From NCBI GenBank assembly GCA_900554645.1, contig USIE01000020.1, forward strand, positions 1 through 22,518: a DNA stretch of 22,518 bases, given 5' to 3'. Both the position numbers and the translations under genes were made by a program. The stretch's first letter is position 1. Each line of letters begins with the position of its first letter. This stretch comes from an uncultured Collinsella sp. (GTDB lineage Bacteria; Actinomycetota; Coriobacteriia; Coriobacteriales; Coriobacteriaceae). Under the pieces are notes generated by a model, which saw nothing but the letters and a program-made list of their open reading frames with translations, did no database searches and was not told the DNA's origin. Of the stretch, positions 1-7,585 are shown piece by piece.

Positions 1-6
1 AAGGGA

Positions 7-30
7 AGAGGCGGGGCATGCCCCGCCTCT
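7..30. terminator. Palindromic hairpin at window edge
   Basis: A perfect 24-nt palindrome forms a 10-bp GC-rich stem with a CATG loop. It probably closes a gene lying left of the window. There is no clear T-run on either side, so factor-independent termination is uncertain. Confidence 0.45.
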
Positions 31-240
31 TACACCACATCTCTGCGCGCTACCCTTGGATAACTCTTGAGCGGCTTTATTTGGCCTGGAATAGATTAAC
101 GGACCCCCTATAGTTGCAGAATACTCCAATTTTTGCACGGCGCGGGGGCACCCACCCCGGCATCGGCTATCAAAACCGCTCAGTCCGGAATCTCGTCCAC
201 TATTCCCCATCATTTTGTGCGACGAATTACCTGAACGTCA
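31..240. other. Intergenic stretch without a recognisable gene
   Basis: This stretch leads up to the arsR promoter. I find no ORF with a ribosome binding site and no clear RNA gene on either strand. A C-rich patch around 140-165 can form a weak local stem. Nothing further can be supported. Confidence 0.4.
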
Positions 241-268
241 TTGACATATGAACATGCGCTCATATAAT
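241..268 (+). promoter_or_regulatory. Consensus sigma-A type promoter of the metal resistance unit
   Basis: TTGACA (241-246) and TATAAT (263-268) are separated by 16 bp, a near-perfect housekeeping promoter about 50 bp before the arsR start. The spacer is almost entirely filled by the first operator copy (246-265), so a bound repressor would cover the -35 to -10 region. This is the arrangement expected of an ArsR/SmtB-repressed, metal-induced promoter. Confidence 0.85.
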
Positions 269-301
269 CGGAAGTAAGTTATATGAGCGCATGTTCATAT
301 G
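245..301. promoter_or_regulatory. Double ArsR/SmtB operator (O1 and O2)
   Basis: Two 23-bp arms (245-267 and 279-301) are perfect inverted copies separated by 11 bp. Each arm holds one imperfect dyad: ATATGAACATGCGCTCATAT at 246-265, and its reverse complement at 281-300. Half-sites of the ATATGAnC..GnTCATAT type match the 12-2-12 style operators known for the ArsR/SmtB family. O1 overlaps the promoter and O2 lies between the -10 and the ribosome binding site. A third related copy precedes the ATPase at 1020-1039. Confidence 0.8.
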
Positions 302-314
302 AAAGGATATTGCA

Positions 315-680
315 ATGAGCAGCCACGCTGATGAAACAAAGACTGGCATCGAGGCCACCGAGCCCGTGATCCCCACCACCTGCTCGCCCGAGGACCTTCC
401 CGACGAGGAGCTTCTCTACGACCTTGCCGACCTGTTCAAGGTCTTCAGCGACACCACGCGCATCAAGATTCTCTATGCCCTCATGGGCCGCGAGCTCTGC
501 GTGGCCGACATCGCCGAAGCGACCGCAACCTCGCAGTCTGCGGTGTCGCACCAGCTGCGCACGCTTAAGCAGTCGCACCTGGTCAAGTTCCGCCGCGACG
601 GCCGCAACATTCTCTACTCGCTCGCCGACGATCACGTCTACACCATGCTTAACCAGGGCATGAGCCATATCTGCGAATAG
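315..680 (+). CDS. ArsR/SmtB-family metal-responsive repressor
   Basis: This 121-residue winged-helix repressor should release DNA when it binds Zn(II) or a similar ion. The recognition helix region is around SQSAVSHQLRTLK (73-85). The C-terminal alpha5 site is complete: D105-x-H107 and H118-x-x-E121, with the same 11-residue spacing between histidines as in SmtB/CzrA, which indicates zinc-type sensing. C62 in the ELC segment of alpha3 and C23 near the N-terminus recall the cysteines of CadC/SmtB, so a second thiolate site for Cd/Pb is possible but incomplete. AAAGGA at 302-307 lies 7 nt before the ATG. It heads a co-directional unit with the HMA protein and ATPase, and its own promoter carries two operators, so autorepression is expected. 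Confidence 0.9.
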   Translation: MSSHADETKTGIEATEPVIPTTCSPEDLPDEELLYDLADLFKVFSDTTRIKILYALMGRELCVADIAEATATSQSAVSHQLRTLKQSHLVKFRRDGRNILYSLADDHVYTMLNQGMSHICE

Positions 681-743
681 CAATCAACCACGGTATCAGC
701 GCGGCCGGCACCCAGACCGCTAACACAGGGAAAGGAACCCACC

Positions 744-962
744 ATGAAAAAGCAGTTCAAGCTCGACGAGATCGATTGCGCAAACTGCGCGCGTGAACTT
801 CAGGACGAGCTGGCCAAGCTCGAGGGCGTTAAATCCGTGTCCGTCAACTTTATGACCCAGAAGCTGACGCTCGAGGCCGATGATGTTGAGTTCGACGAGG
901 TGCTCAACCGCGTTGTTGAGTTTACGGCCGACGCCGAGCCGGACTGCGAGATCATTCTCTAA
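744..962 (+). CDS. Free-standing HMA-domain metallochaperone
   Basis: This 72-residue protein is a single heavy-metal-associated domain. The metal loop is IDCANCA (C12-x-x-C15), with Asp in place of the usual Met-Thr before the first Cys, as seen in zinc/cadmium-type HMA domains rather than copper ones. The rest shows the beta-alpha-beta-beta-alpha-beta pattern and ends shortly after the last strand. It probably hands metal to the ATPase downstream, whose own N-terminus lacks an HMA domain. A GGAAAGGA ribosome binding site sits just upstream. It is 63 nt after arsR and likely shares its mRNA. A stem-loop (984-1006) follows, so its level may be uncoupled from the ATPase. Confidence 0.85.
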   Translation: MKKQFKLDEIDCANCARELQDELAKLEGVKSVSVNFMTQKLTLEADDVEFDEVLNRVVEFTADAEPDCEIIL

Positions 963-983
963 CCCGCGCATACGTTGACCTGC

Positions 984-1006
984 AAGGCCGCGCTTGCCGC
1001 GGCCTT
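984..1006 (+). terminator. Stem-loop between HMA gene and ATPase gene
   Basis: A 9-bp stem (984-992 with 998-1006) closes a 5-nt loop and is followed by only three T residues. It may cause partial termination, giving the small proteins at higher level than the ATPase, or mark mRNA processing. Its weak T-tract makes it a poor full terminator. Confidence 0.45.
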
Positions 1007-1019
1007 TGCTCGCAAAATT

Positions 1020-1039
1020 ATATGAGCAAGTGTTCATAC
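1020..1039. promoter_or_regulatory. Third ArsR/SmtB operator (O3) before the ATPase
   Basis: ATATGAGCAAGTGTTCATAC matches the O2 site at 281-300 in 16 of 20 positions, with both half-sites conserved. It lies 23 bp before the ATPase start and after the 984-1006 stem-loop. This suggests a second regulated promoter or a repressor roadblock at the ATPase gene. I do not see a convincing -35/-10 pair; TTGCCG (994-999) with TTATAT (1018-1023) is the best and is weak. Confidence 0.7.
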
Positions 1040-1061
1040 ACTCAAATGGGAGGTTTGAATC

Positions 1062-3014
1062 ATGGCAGCCGCCGATCCCAAAAAGAAAAAGAAGAAGCGC
1101 AAGAAGAAAGAGCCCCTTGAGCACAAGCGCAACCGCATCCTGGTAGCACTGGGCATTTTTGCCGTTGTTTATGCCCTCGACGAGCTCGGCGCCCTTACCG
1201 CTGCATTCGGCACCCCGGGTGACATCTACGCCAGCTTCGTGCTGTTCCTGGTGCCGTTCCTAATTGCCGGCTACGACGTGCTCCAGAAGGCGTTCAACAA
1301 CATCCGCCGCGGCAAGGCCTTCGACGAGAGCTTCCTCATGGCCGTCGCGACTATCGGCGCGTTTGCCATGGTGCTCTTCCCCGATACCGACCCGCACATG
1401 GCCGAAGGCGCCGCCGTCATGCTGTTCTACCAGGTCGGCGAGCTGTTCCAGGCATACGCCGTGGGCAAGAGCCGCAAGTCGATCAGTGCCATGATGGACA
1501 TCGCGCCCGACTACGCCAACGTCGAACAAGTCGACGGCACACTCGAACAGGTCTTTCCCGATGACATCGCCGTCGGCACCGTGATCGTGGTCAAGCCCGG
1601 CGAGCGCGTGCCTATCGACGGCGTCATCGTCGAGGGCGAAACCCAGCTCGACACCGCCGCGCTCACGGGCGAGTCAGTCCCCCGCCCCGCCAAGTCCGGC
1701 GACGATATCATCAGCGGCTGCATCAACATGACGGGTCTCATCCGCGTGCGCACCACCAAGCCCTTTGGCGAGTCCACCGTCGCACGCGTCCTGGAGCTCG
1801 TGGAGAGTGCCAGCGAAAAGAAGGCGCGCACCGAGAACTTCATCACGCGCTTTGCCCGCGTCTACACCCCCGCCGTCACCGGCGCTGCCGCGGTGCTCGC
1901 GCTCGGCGGCGGCCTGGTCACCGGTGCCTGGTCCGACTGGATTCTGCGCGGCCTGACCTTCCTGGTCGTCAGCTGCCCGTGCGCGCTCGTGATCAGCGTG
2001 CCGCTGAGCTTCTTTGGCGGCATCGGCGGCGCGTCCAAGCTGGGCGTTCTCATCAAGGGTTCTAACTACCTCGAGACGCTCGCTGACGTGGACACCGTCG
2101 TCTTTGACAAGACGGGTACCCTCACCAACGGCACGTTCTCGGTCGTGGCGGTACACCCCGAGGCAGGCTATACCGAGCAGTCTTTGCTTGAGGTCGCAGC
2201 CCTTGCGGAGTCGTTCTCCGATCATCCCATCGCGCAGTCCGTGCGAGTCGCCTACCAGGGTGAGGTCGACCCCAAGCGCGTGAACGACTCCGCCAACGAC
2301 GCAGGCCACGGCGTGACGGCAACCATCGACGGCAAGCACGTCGTCGTCGGCAACGCAAAGATGCTCGCCGCAGCCGACGTTGAAGCGCCGGACTGTGAGG
2401 TTGTCGGCACGATCCTCCACGTGCTTGTCGATGGCGTGTATGTCGGCCACATCGTAATTGCCGACACCGTAAAGGCCGATGCCGAGCAGACGATCCGCGA
2501 CCTGCACGCCGCCGGAATCAACCGCACCGTCATGCTCACGGGCGACCGCGAGGAAGTGGCAGCCGCCGTGGCCAAGCAGCTGGGCCTCGACGAGTTCCAC
2601 GCGCAGCTGCTGCCGGGCAACAAGGTCGAGCGTGTTGAAGCGCTGCTCACGGCCGAAAGCGGCAAGGGCAAGCTCGCCTTTGTGGGCGACGGCATCAACG
2701 ATGCGCCCGTGCTGACGCGCGCCGATGTGGGCATTGCCATGGGCGCCATGGGGTCCGACGCCGCGATTGAGGCGGCGGATGTCGTGCTGATGGATGACAA
2801 GCCGTCCAACATCTCCCGTGCGATCCGCGTGGCGCGCAAGACCATGACGATTGTCTGGCAGAATATCATCTTCGCGCTGGGGATTAAGCTGCTGATTTTG
2901 GTGCTGGCGGCGCTCGGCATTGCCAATATGTGGCTTGCCGTGTTCGGCGACGTAGGCGTGGCGATCATCGCCATCCTGAACGCCATGCGCGCGATGGGTA
3001 TCAAGAACCTATAG
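1062..3014 (+). CDS. P1B-2-type Zn/Cd/Pb-exporting ATPase
   Basis: This 650-residue inner-membrane pump exports divalent soft metals at the cost of ATP. Visible motifs in order: TGES (202-205) in the actuator, CPC (305-307) in the transport helix, DKTGT with the phosphorylated Asp (349), an SDHP segment for nucleotide binding, and GDGINDAP (from 542). K609 and D630 in the last two helices keep the 21-residue spacing of ZntA K693 and D714, the mark of the Zn/Cd/Pb subgroup. The usual N-terminal HMA domain is absent; instead residues 7-16 are nearly all Lys/Arg. The HMA function is supplied by the separate gene upstream. GGGAGG precedes the ATG by 8 nt, and operator O3 lies just upstream. Confidence 0.93.
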   Translation: MAAADPKKKKKKRKKKEPLEHKRNRILVALGIFAVVYALDELGALTAAFGTPGDIYASFVLFLVPFLIAGYDVLQKAFNNIRRGKAFDESFLMAVATIGAFAMVLFPDTDPHMAEGAAVMLFYQVGELFQAYAVGKSRKSISAMMDIAPDYANVEQVDGTLEQVFPDDIAVGTVIVVKPGERVPIDGVIVEGETQLDTAALTGESVPRPAKSGDDIISGCINMTGLIRVRTTKPFGESTVARVLELVESASEKKARTENFITRFARVYTPAVTGAAAVLALGGGLVTGAWSDWILRGLTFLVVSCPCALVISVPLSFFGGIGGASKLGVLIKGSNYLETLADVDTVVFDKTGTLTNGTFSVVAVHPEAGYTEQSLLEVAALAESFSDHPIAQSVRVAYQGEVDPKRVNDSANDAGHGVTATIDGKHVVVGNAKMLAAADVEAPDCEVVGTILHVLVDGVYVGHIVIADTVKADAEQTIRDLHAAGINRTVMLTGDREEVAAAVAKQLGLDEFHAQLLPGNKVERVEALLTAESGKGKLAFVGDGINDAPVLTRADVGIAMGAMGSDAAIEAADVVLMDDKPSNISRAIRVARKTMTIVWQNIIFALGIKLLILVLAALGIANMWLAVFGDVGVAIIAILNAMRAMGIKNL

Positions 3015-3037
3015 CGTTCGTGAGCTGTCCGGCCGAG

Positions 3038-3150
3038 GCCGGGCTTGGTTTTGAAAACGTCCTCGCGCATGAGGCCCGTCTTTCCTGCTCCTGCGGAGCA
3101 ACGGAAAGGCGGGCCTCGCGCTGCGGAGTGTTTTCAAAACCAAGCCCGGC
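3038..3150. repeat. Long nested hairpin between convergent genes
   Basis: Outer arms of 21 bp are perfect (3038-3058 with 3130-3150). Inside are further nested stems: 3071-3078 with 3110-3117, 3080-3085 with 3103-3108, and 3086-3091 with 3095-3100 closed by a 3-nt loop. About 41 pairs form in 113 nt. It starts 23 nt after the ATPase stop and ends 143 nt from the stop of the convergent regulator, so a role in termination or mRNA 3'-end protection is plausible. No T-run follows. Confidence 0.7.
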
Positions 3151-3293
3151 CCCGGCCTGCGGTGACGTTGCTGGTGGTTCTTGAGCATCGCTTGCTGGCG
3201 GGGTTCCTTTGCTGAAATGGACTTGGCCGAAAGGGCCGCTGGTCCCGGTCGCTGGTTCGCGCTTTGCGCGAACTCCGCGCTACTGTGGGTCAG
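3151..3293. other. Intergenic remainder before the regulator stop
   Basis: This stretch separates the nested hairpin from the stop codon of the minus-strand regulator. It holds a small GTTCGCGC/GCGCGAAC hairpin with a three-T loop (about 3255-3273) but no T-run. No gene or further element is supported. Confidence 0.4.
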
Positions 3294-3683
3294 TTAGGCT
3301 TCTGTTGTTGGACCCGCTACATCTTCCCGTCCCAGCATCGACCTTAGCTTCTCGAAGCTCTCCTCGCTCAGGCAGTGCTCCATGTGGCAGCCCTCTTGCG
3401 AGGCAACCTCGGGCGCAACGCCGGCATCCTCTAGTAGCCCCACAAAAAAGCAATGGCGCTCCCACATTTCACGAGCGACCTCCAGCCCACGTTCCGTCAG
3501 ATGCACATCGCGTTTGCCCATTTCGACGTAGCCGTTGCTCTCCAGCGTCGCCATGGCTTTGGAAACGCTTGCCTTAGTTACGCCAAGGTACTCCGCAACG
3601 TCAATCGAGCGCACGATGCCCTGACGTTGCGACAGAACGTAGATCGATTCGAGGTAGTCTTCTCCAGATTCACGTAGGGCCAT
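3294..3683 (-). CDS. DtxR/MntR-family metal-dependent repressor
   Basis: This 129-residue protein has an N-terminal winged helix (about 1-70) and a short metal-binding/dimerisation region, without the SH3-like domain of DtxR/IdeR; the length is near that of Bacillus MntR (142). Likely metal ligands are D9, E12, H77, C99, E102 and H103. D9 and E12 match MntR D8 and E11, but the C99-x-x-E102-H103 set matches DtxR C102-E105-H106 rather than the Glu of MntR. Whether it senses Mn(II) or Fe(II) is therefore open. GAAAGG precedes the ATG. It is transcribed alone, convergent with the ATPase; no Mn or Fe transporter is in the window, so its targets are unseen. Confidence 0.85.
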   Translation of the reverse strand: MALRESGEDYLESIYVLSQRQGIVRSIDVAEYLGVTKASVSKAMATLESNGYVEMGKRDVHLTERGLEVAREMWERHCFFVGLLEDAGVAPEVASQEGCHMEHCLSEESFEKLRSMLGREDVAGPTTEA

Positions 3684-3821
3684 GGGCCGCCTTTCGCGAT
3701 GATTGCTAGTTAGCCATTGGATACTTTCCTTGGCTTACTTTACCGCAAAAGTTGCCCATGTCTTACTACTTTGTTCAAAAAGTTAGCCGTGCTTCACAAA
3801 ATGAGCGGGACGAAAACAAAA

Positions 3822-3851
3822 TGGGGACACGCCCCGCAAGGAGTGTCCCCA
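3822..3851 (-). terminator. Terminator of the HAD phosphatase operon
   Basis: A 9-bp stem (3822-3830 with 3843-3851) of TGGGGACAC and its complement is followed on the minus strand by ATTTTGTTTT. It lies 24 nt after the HAD stop codon, where a factor-independent terminator is expected. The GGGGAC core recurs in other hairpins of this window. Confidence 0.75.
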
Positions 3852-3874
3852 AGTGCCAAGTGCCGAGTCAGTGG

Positions 3875-4645
3875 CTACAACAGCCCAAAGTGCTTTGCGG
3901 CGTTGTAGATTCCGTCGTCGTCCACAGCAGTCGTCACGTAGGTCGCCGCGGTCTTTACCGTGTCCTGGGCGTTGCCCATGGCAACACTCGTCCCCACGGC
4001 CCCAAACATCGACAAATCGTTCTCGCCGTCGCCAAAGGCAATCGCCTCGCTCGCGTCAATGCCCAGGCGCTCGAGCGTCGCCGCCACGCCCAGGTCCTTG
4101 CCGCCGTTAGCAGGAATAATGTCGCAGAACAGGTCGCACCAGCGCGTAGTGAGTGAATGCGACACCGCATCGGTCACGATATGCTCGTCGGCCGGATCCA
4201 CAAAGGCACAAAACTGGTAGACCGGCGCGTCAAAGGCGTGCTCAAACGGCTCCTCGTGGTACTCAATCCCCGCATTGCTGCCGGCCGTCACCACGCGCTC
4301 GGACAGGCGATTCACAAACGAGTTCTCGCCCTGCATGCACAGCGAATCGTAGCGCCCCCGCGCCACCTGGTCCACGATCACCGCGACGTCGTCCGGATCG
4401 ATCGGACAGCTGCGATAGACGCCCTCGGCATCAAAGCAGTGCTGGCCCGAGAGCGTAATGTACGCATCCCAGCCCAGGTCGAACAGCCAATCCGGCATCT
4501 GGTAGGTCGGACGGCCCGTGGCGATCACGCACGCAATCCCCTGCTCGTGAAAGCTGTCGAGCACCTGCTGCGCCGACGCCGGAATCCGGTGGGTCTCAAA
4601 GCTCAGCAGCGTGCCGTCGATATCGAAAAACGCGGCCTTGATCAT
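3875..4645 (-). CDS. Cof-type HAD-IIB phosphatase
   Basis: This 256-residue cytosolic hydrolase belongs to the HAD superfamily with a type IIB cap. Motif I is DIDGT (D8 nucleophile, D10 acid/base), motif II is ATGR (T43), motif III is K183 in GGKD, and motif IV is GDGEND (205-210). The cap lies roughly between residues 85 and 180. Members dephosphorylate sugar phosphates, FMN/PLP or nucleotide intermediates; the substrate cannot be read from sequence. The start lies 6 nt after the ABC-F stop, and its GAGGAG ribosome binding site falls in the end of that gene, so the two are translated from one mRNA. Confidence 0.88.
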   Translation of the reverse strand: MIKAAFFDIDGTLLSFETHRIPASAQQVLDSFHEQGIACVIATGRPTYQMPDWLFDLGWDAYITLSGQHCFDAEGVYRSCPIDPDDVAVIVDQVARGRYDSLCMQGENSFVNRLSERVVTAGSNAGIEYHEEPFEHAFDAPVYQFCAFVDPADEHIVTDAVSHSLTTRWCDLFCDIIPANGGKDLGVAATLERLGIDASEAIAFGDGENDLSMFGAVGTSVAMGNAQDTVKTAATYVTTAVDDDGIYNAAKHFGLL

Positions 4646-4651
4646 CCTCGT

Positions 4652-6511
4652 CTACTCCTCGCCCTCGAGCTTTTCGCTCGCCTCGAGCCACGCCATCTCA
4701 AGCTCGTCCATGGCGGCGTGAGCCTCGTCAATCTTTGCCTGCTGCTCGCCGAGCGCCGTGTAGTTCGTGGGGTCGACCTGGGCCATCGCGGCCTCGGCCT
4801 CCTCAACGCGGGCGCGCTGCGTCTCCATCTTGCGCTCGAGCGAGCTCACCTCGCGGCGGAGCTTTTGGCGCTCGGCGTTAGAAAGGCCGTTGGGTTGACC
4901 GCTCGTCTTGGGCTTTTCGGCCGCAACCGCCGTGGCACCGGTATCGAACGTGCCGGTCTTGGCGCTCGGCGCACCCACGGGCTCGCCCTCGGCGGTGGCG
5001 TTGCACAGGCGCAGGTACTGGTCGACGCCGCCGGGCATGTGCGTCAGGTGGCCGTCGAGCAGCGCCCATTGCTGGTCGGTCACGCGCTCCATCAAAAAGC
5101 GGTCGTGCGTCACCAGGATCAACGTGCCGGGCCAGCCGTCGAGCAGGTCCTCGACAATCGCGAGCATGTCGGTATCCAGGTCGTTACCGGGCTCGTCCAG
5201 GATAAGCACGTTGGGCTCGTCCAGGATCGTCAGCAGCAGCGACAGGCGACGGCGCTGGCCGCCCGAAAGGTCGCCGATGCGGCTCCAGAGCTGCTGTGTC
5301 GTAAAGCCCAGACGCTCGCAGAGCTTCTCGGGCGAGGTCTCCTTGCCGTCAATGACGTAGTACTTCTTGTAGTTGCTCAGCACCTCGCGGATCGTATCGC
5401 CCATAAAGGGCTCAAGCTCCTCGAGCTGCTGAGACAGTACGCCAAAGCGCACCGTCTGGCCGATCTTCACGCGGCCGCGCAGGGGTGCGATCTTGCCCTG
5501 GATCACGTCGAGCAGCGTGGACTTGCCGGCGCCGTTCTCGCCCAGCAGGCCATAGCGGTCGCCCGCGCCGATAAGCCAGGTCACGTCGGAGAGCACCTGC
5601 TTGGGCGCGCCGTCGGTGTCCGCATAGCCGGCGTCCACGTCGATCACGTCGATAACCTGCTTGCCCAAGCGGCTCACCGCCAGGCGCTTGAGCTCCAGCT
5701 CGTCACGCACGGGCGGCACATCGGCGATCAGCTCGCGAGCGGCATCAACACGAAACTTGGGCTTGGTGGAGCGGGCCTGGGCACCGCGGCTCAGCCACGC
5801 GAGCTCCTTGCGTGCCATGTTGCGACGACGTTCCTCGGTGACGGCAGCCATGCGGTCGCGCTCCACGCGCTGCAGGATGTATGCCGAATAGCCGCCCTCG
5901 AAGGGATCGACCTGGCCGTCGTGGACCTCCCACATGCTGGTGCAGACCTCGTCCAAGAACCAGCGGTCGTGCGTGACCACGAGCATGGCGCCCTGGCCGC
6001 GCTGCCAGCGGGCCTTAAGATGGCGCGCAAGCCAATTGATGGTGCGCATATCCAGGTGGTTGGTAGGCTCGTCGAGCATGAGCACGTCGTAGTCGCCGAT
6101 CAGCAGGCGCGCGAGGTCCACACGGCGGCGCTGGCCACCCGAAAGCTCGCCCACCGTGCCCTCCCAGGGCACATCGCTAATGAGGCCGGCAAGGATCTGG
6201 CGCGTGCGGGGGCTCGACGCCCACTCGTACTCGGGCGTGTCGCCCACAACGGCATGATGCACGGTATCGGTATCGGCAAGCTGGTCCTTTTGGCCGAGCA
6301 GGCCGATCGTCGTGCCGCGGCGGTGCGTCACGCGACCGTCATCGGGCTCCAGCGTGCCCGCGAGTACGCTCAGCAGCGTCGACTTGCCGTCGCCGTTTTT
6401 GCCGACGATACCAATACGGTCTCCCTCGCCCACGCCGAGCGTCACGCTATCGAAAATATGCTTGGTGGGAAACTCTAGGCTGACGGAATCGCATCCCAAA
6501 AGAATCGCCAT
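4652..6511 (-). CDS. ABC-F family ATPase, Uup-like
   Basis: This 619-residue soluble protein has two ABC domains and no membrane segments, as in ABC-F proteins that act on ribosomes. Domain 1: Walker A 37-45, LSGGQ 123-127, DEPTNHLD 147-154. A basic linker follows (about 220-260). Domain 2: Walker A 324-332, LSGGQ 415-419, and DEPGNDLD 439-446, where Thr of the usual DEPTN is Gly. Residues about 545-615 form a C-terminal coiled coil, as in Uup, which makes Uup a closer guess than EttA. The ATG at 6511 has AAGGAG 8 nt upstream; a longer frame to 6700 has no supporting site and crosses a hairpin. It is followed at once by the HAD gene. Confidence 0.88.
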   Translation of the reverse strand: MAILLGCDSVSLEFPTKHIFDSVTLGVGEGDRIGIVGKNGDGKSTLLSVLAGTLEPDDGRVTHRRGTTIGLLGQKDQLADTDTVHHAVVGDTPEYEWASSPRTRQILAGLISDVPWEGTVGELSGGQRRRVDLARLLIGDYDVLMLDEPTNHLDMRTINWLARHLKARWQRGQGAMLVVTHDRWFLDEVCTSMWEVHDGQVDPFEGGYSAYILQRVERDRMAAVTEERRRNMARKELAWLSRGAQARSTKPKFRVDAARELIADVPPVRDELELKRLAVSRLGKQVIDVIDVDAGYADTDGAPKQVLSDVTWLIGAGDRYGLLGENGAGKSTLLDVIQGKIAPLRGRVKIGQTVRFGVLSQQLEELEPFMGDTIREVLSNYKKYYVIDGKETSPEKLCERLGFTTQQLWSRIGDLSGGQRRRLSLLLTILDEPNVLILDEPGNDLDTDMLAIVEDLLDGWPGTLILVTHDRFLMERVTDQQWALLDGHLTHMPGGVDQYLRLCNATAEGEPVGAPSAKTGTFDTGATAVAAEKPKTSGQPNGLSNAERQKLRREVSSLERKMETQRARVEEAEAAMAQVDPTNYTALGEQQAKIDEAHAAMDELEMAWLEASEKLEGEE

Positions 6512-6555
6512 ATGCCCTGCTCCTTCGTAGAAATTCAACGTTGTCCATGATAGCG

Positions 6556-6596
6556 AAAACCACCACAAAGGGGACAGGCACCTTTGTGGTGGTTTT
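6556..6596. repeat. GGGGAC-core inverted repeat
   Basis: Perfect 16-bp arms (6556-6571 and 6581-6596) flank a 9-nt spacer; the plus strand reads AAAGGGGACAGGCACCTTT across the centre. It lies upstream of the ABC-F gene and beyond the pst terminator. There is no T-run, so it is more likely a REP-like repeat than a terminator. Confidence 0.7.
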
Positions 6597-6618
6597 GGAC
6601 GAGCGCAATCCCGCAACA

Positions 6619-6657
6619 CAAAAAGGCGGGCCATCCCCCGCAAGAGATGACCCGCCT
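6619..6657 (-). terminator. Terminator of the pst operon
   Basis: On the minus strand a 12-bp stem with one G-U pair (6646-6657 with 6624-6635) and a 10-nt loop is followed by TTTTTG. It begins 56 nt after the pstB stop. The stem and T-run are typical of a factor-independent terminator. Confidence 0.85.
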
Positions 6658-6712
6658 CTCCAATCAGTCCCGTGGCGACCGTGGCCGCCGCGAGCCTCAA
6701 GCATGTCCCGGA

Positions 6713-7581
<869 letters not shown>

Positions 7582-7585
<4 letters not shown>

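Noticed and set aside
4157..6478. Long plus-strand frame (773 codons) opposite the ABC-F and HAD genes
   Set aside because: It is antisense to two genes with full motif sets, shows no domain motifs, and arises from GC-rich codon positions. Similar antisense frames at 9216-10487, 10768-12276, 18346-20058 and 20538-21677 are rejected for the same reason.
6512..6700. N-terminal extension of the ABC-F gene
   Set aside because: It crosses the 6556-6596 hairpin, has no ribosome binding site, and the residues before MAILLG do not resemble the family.
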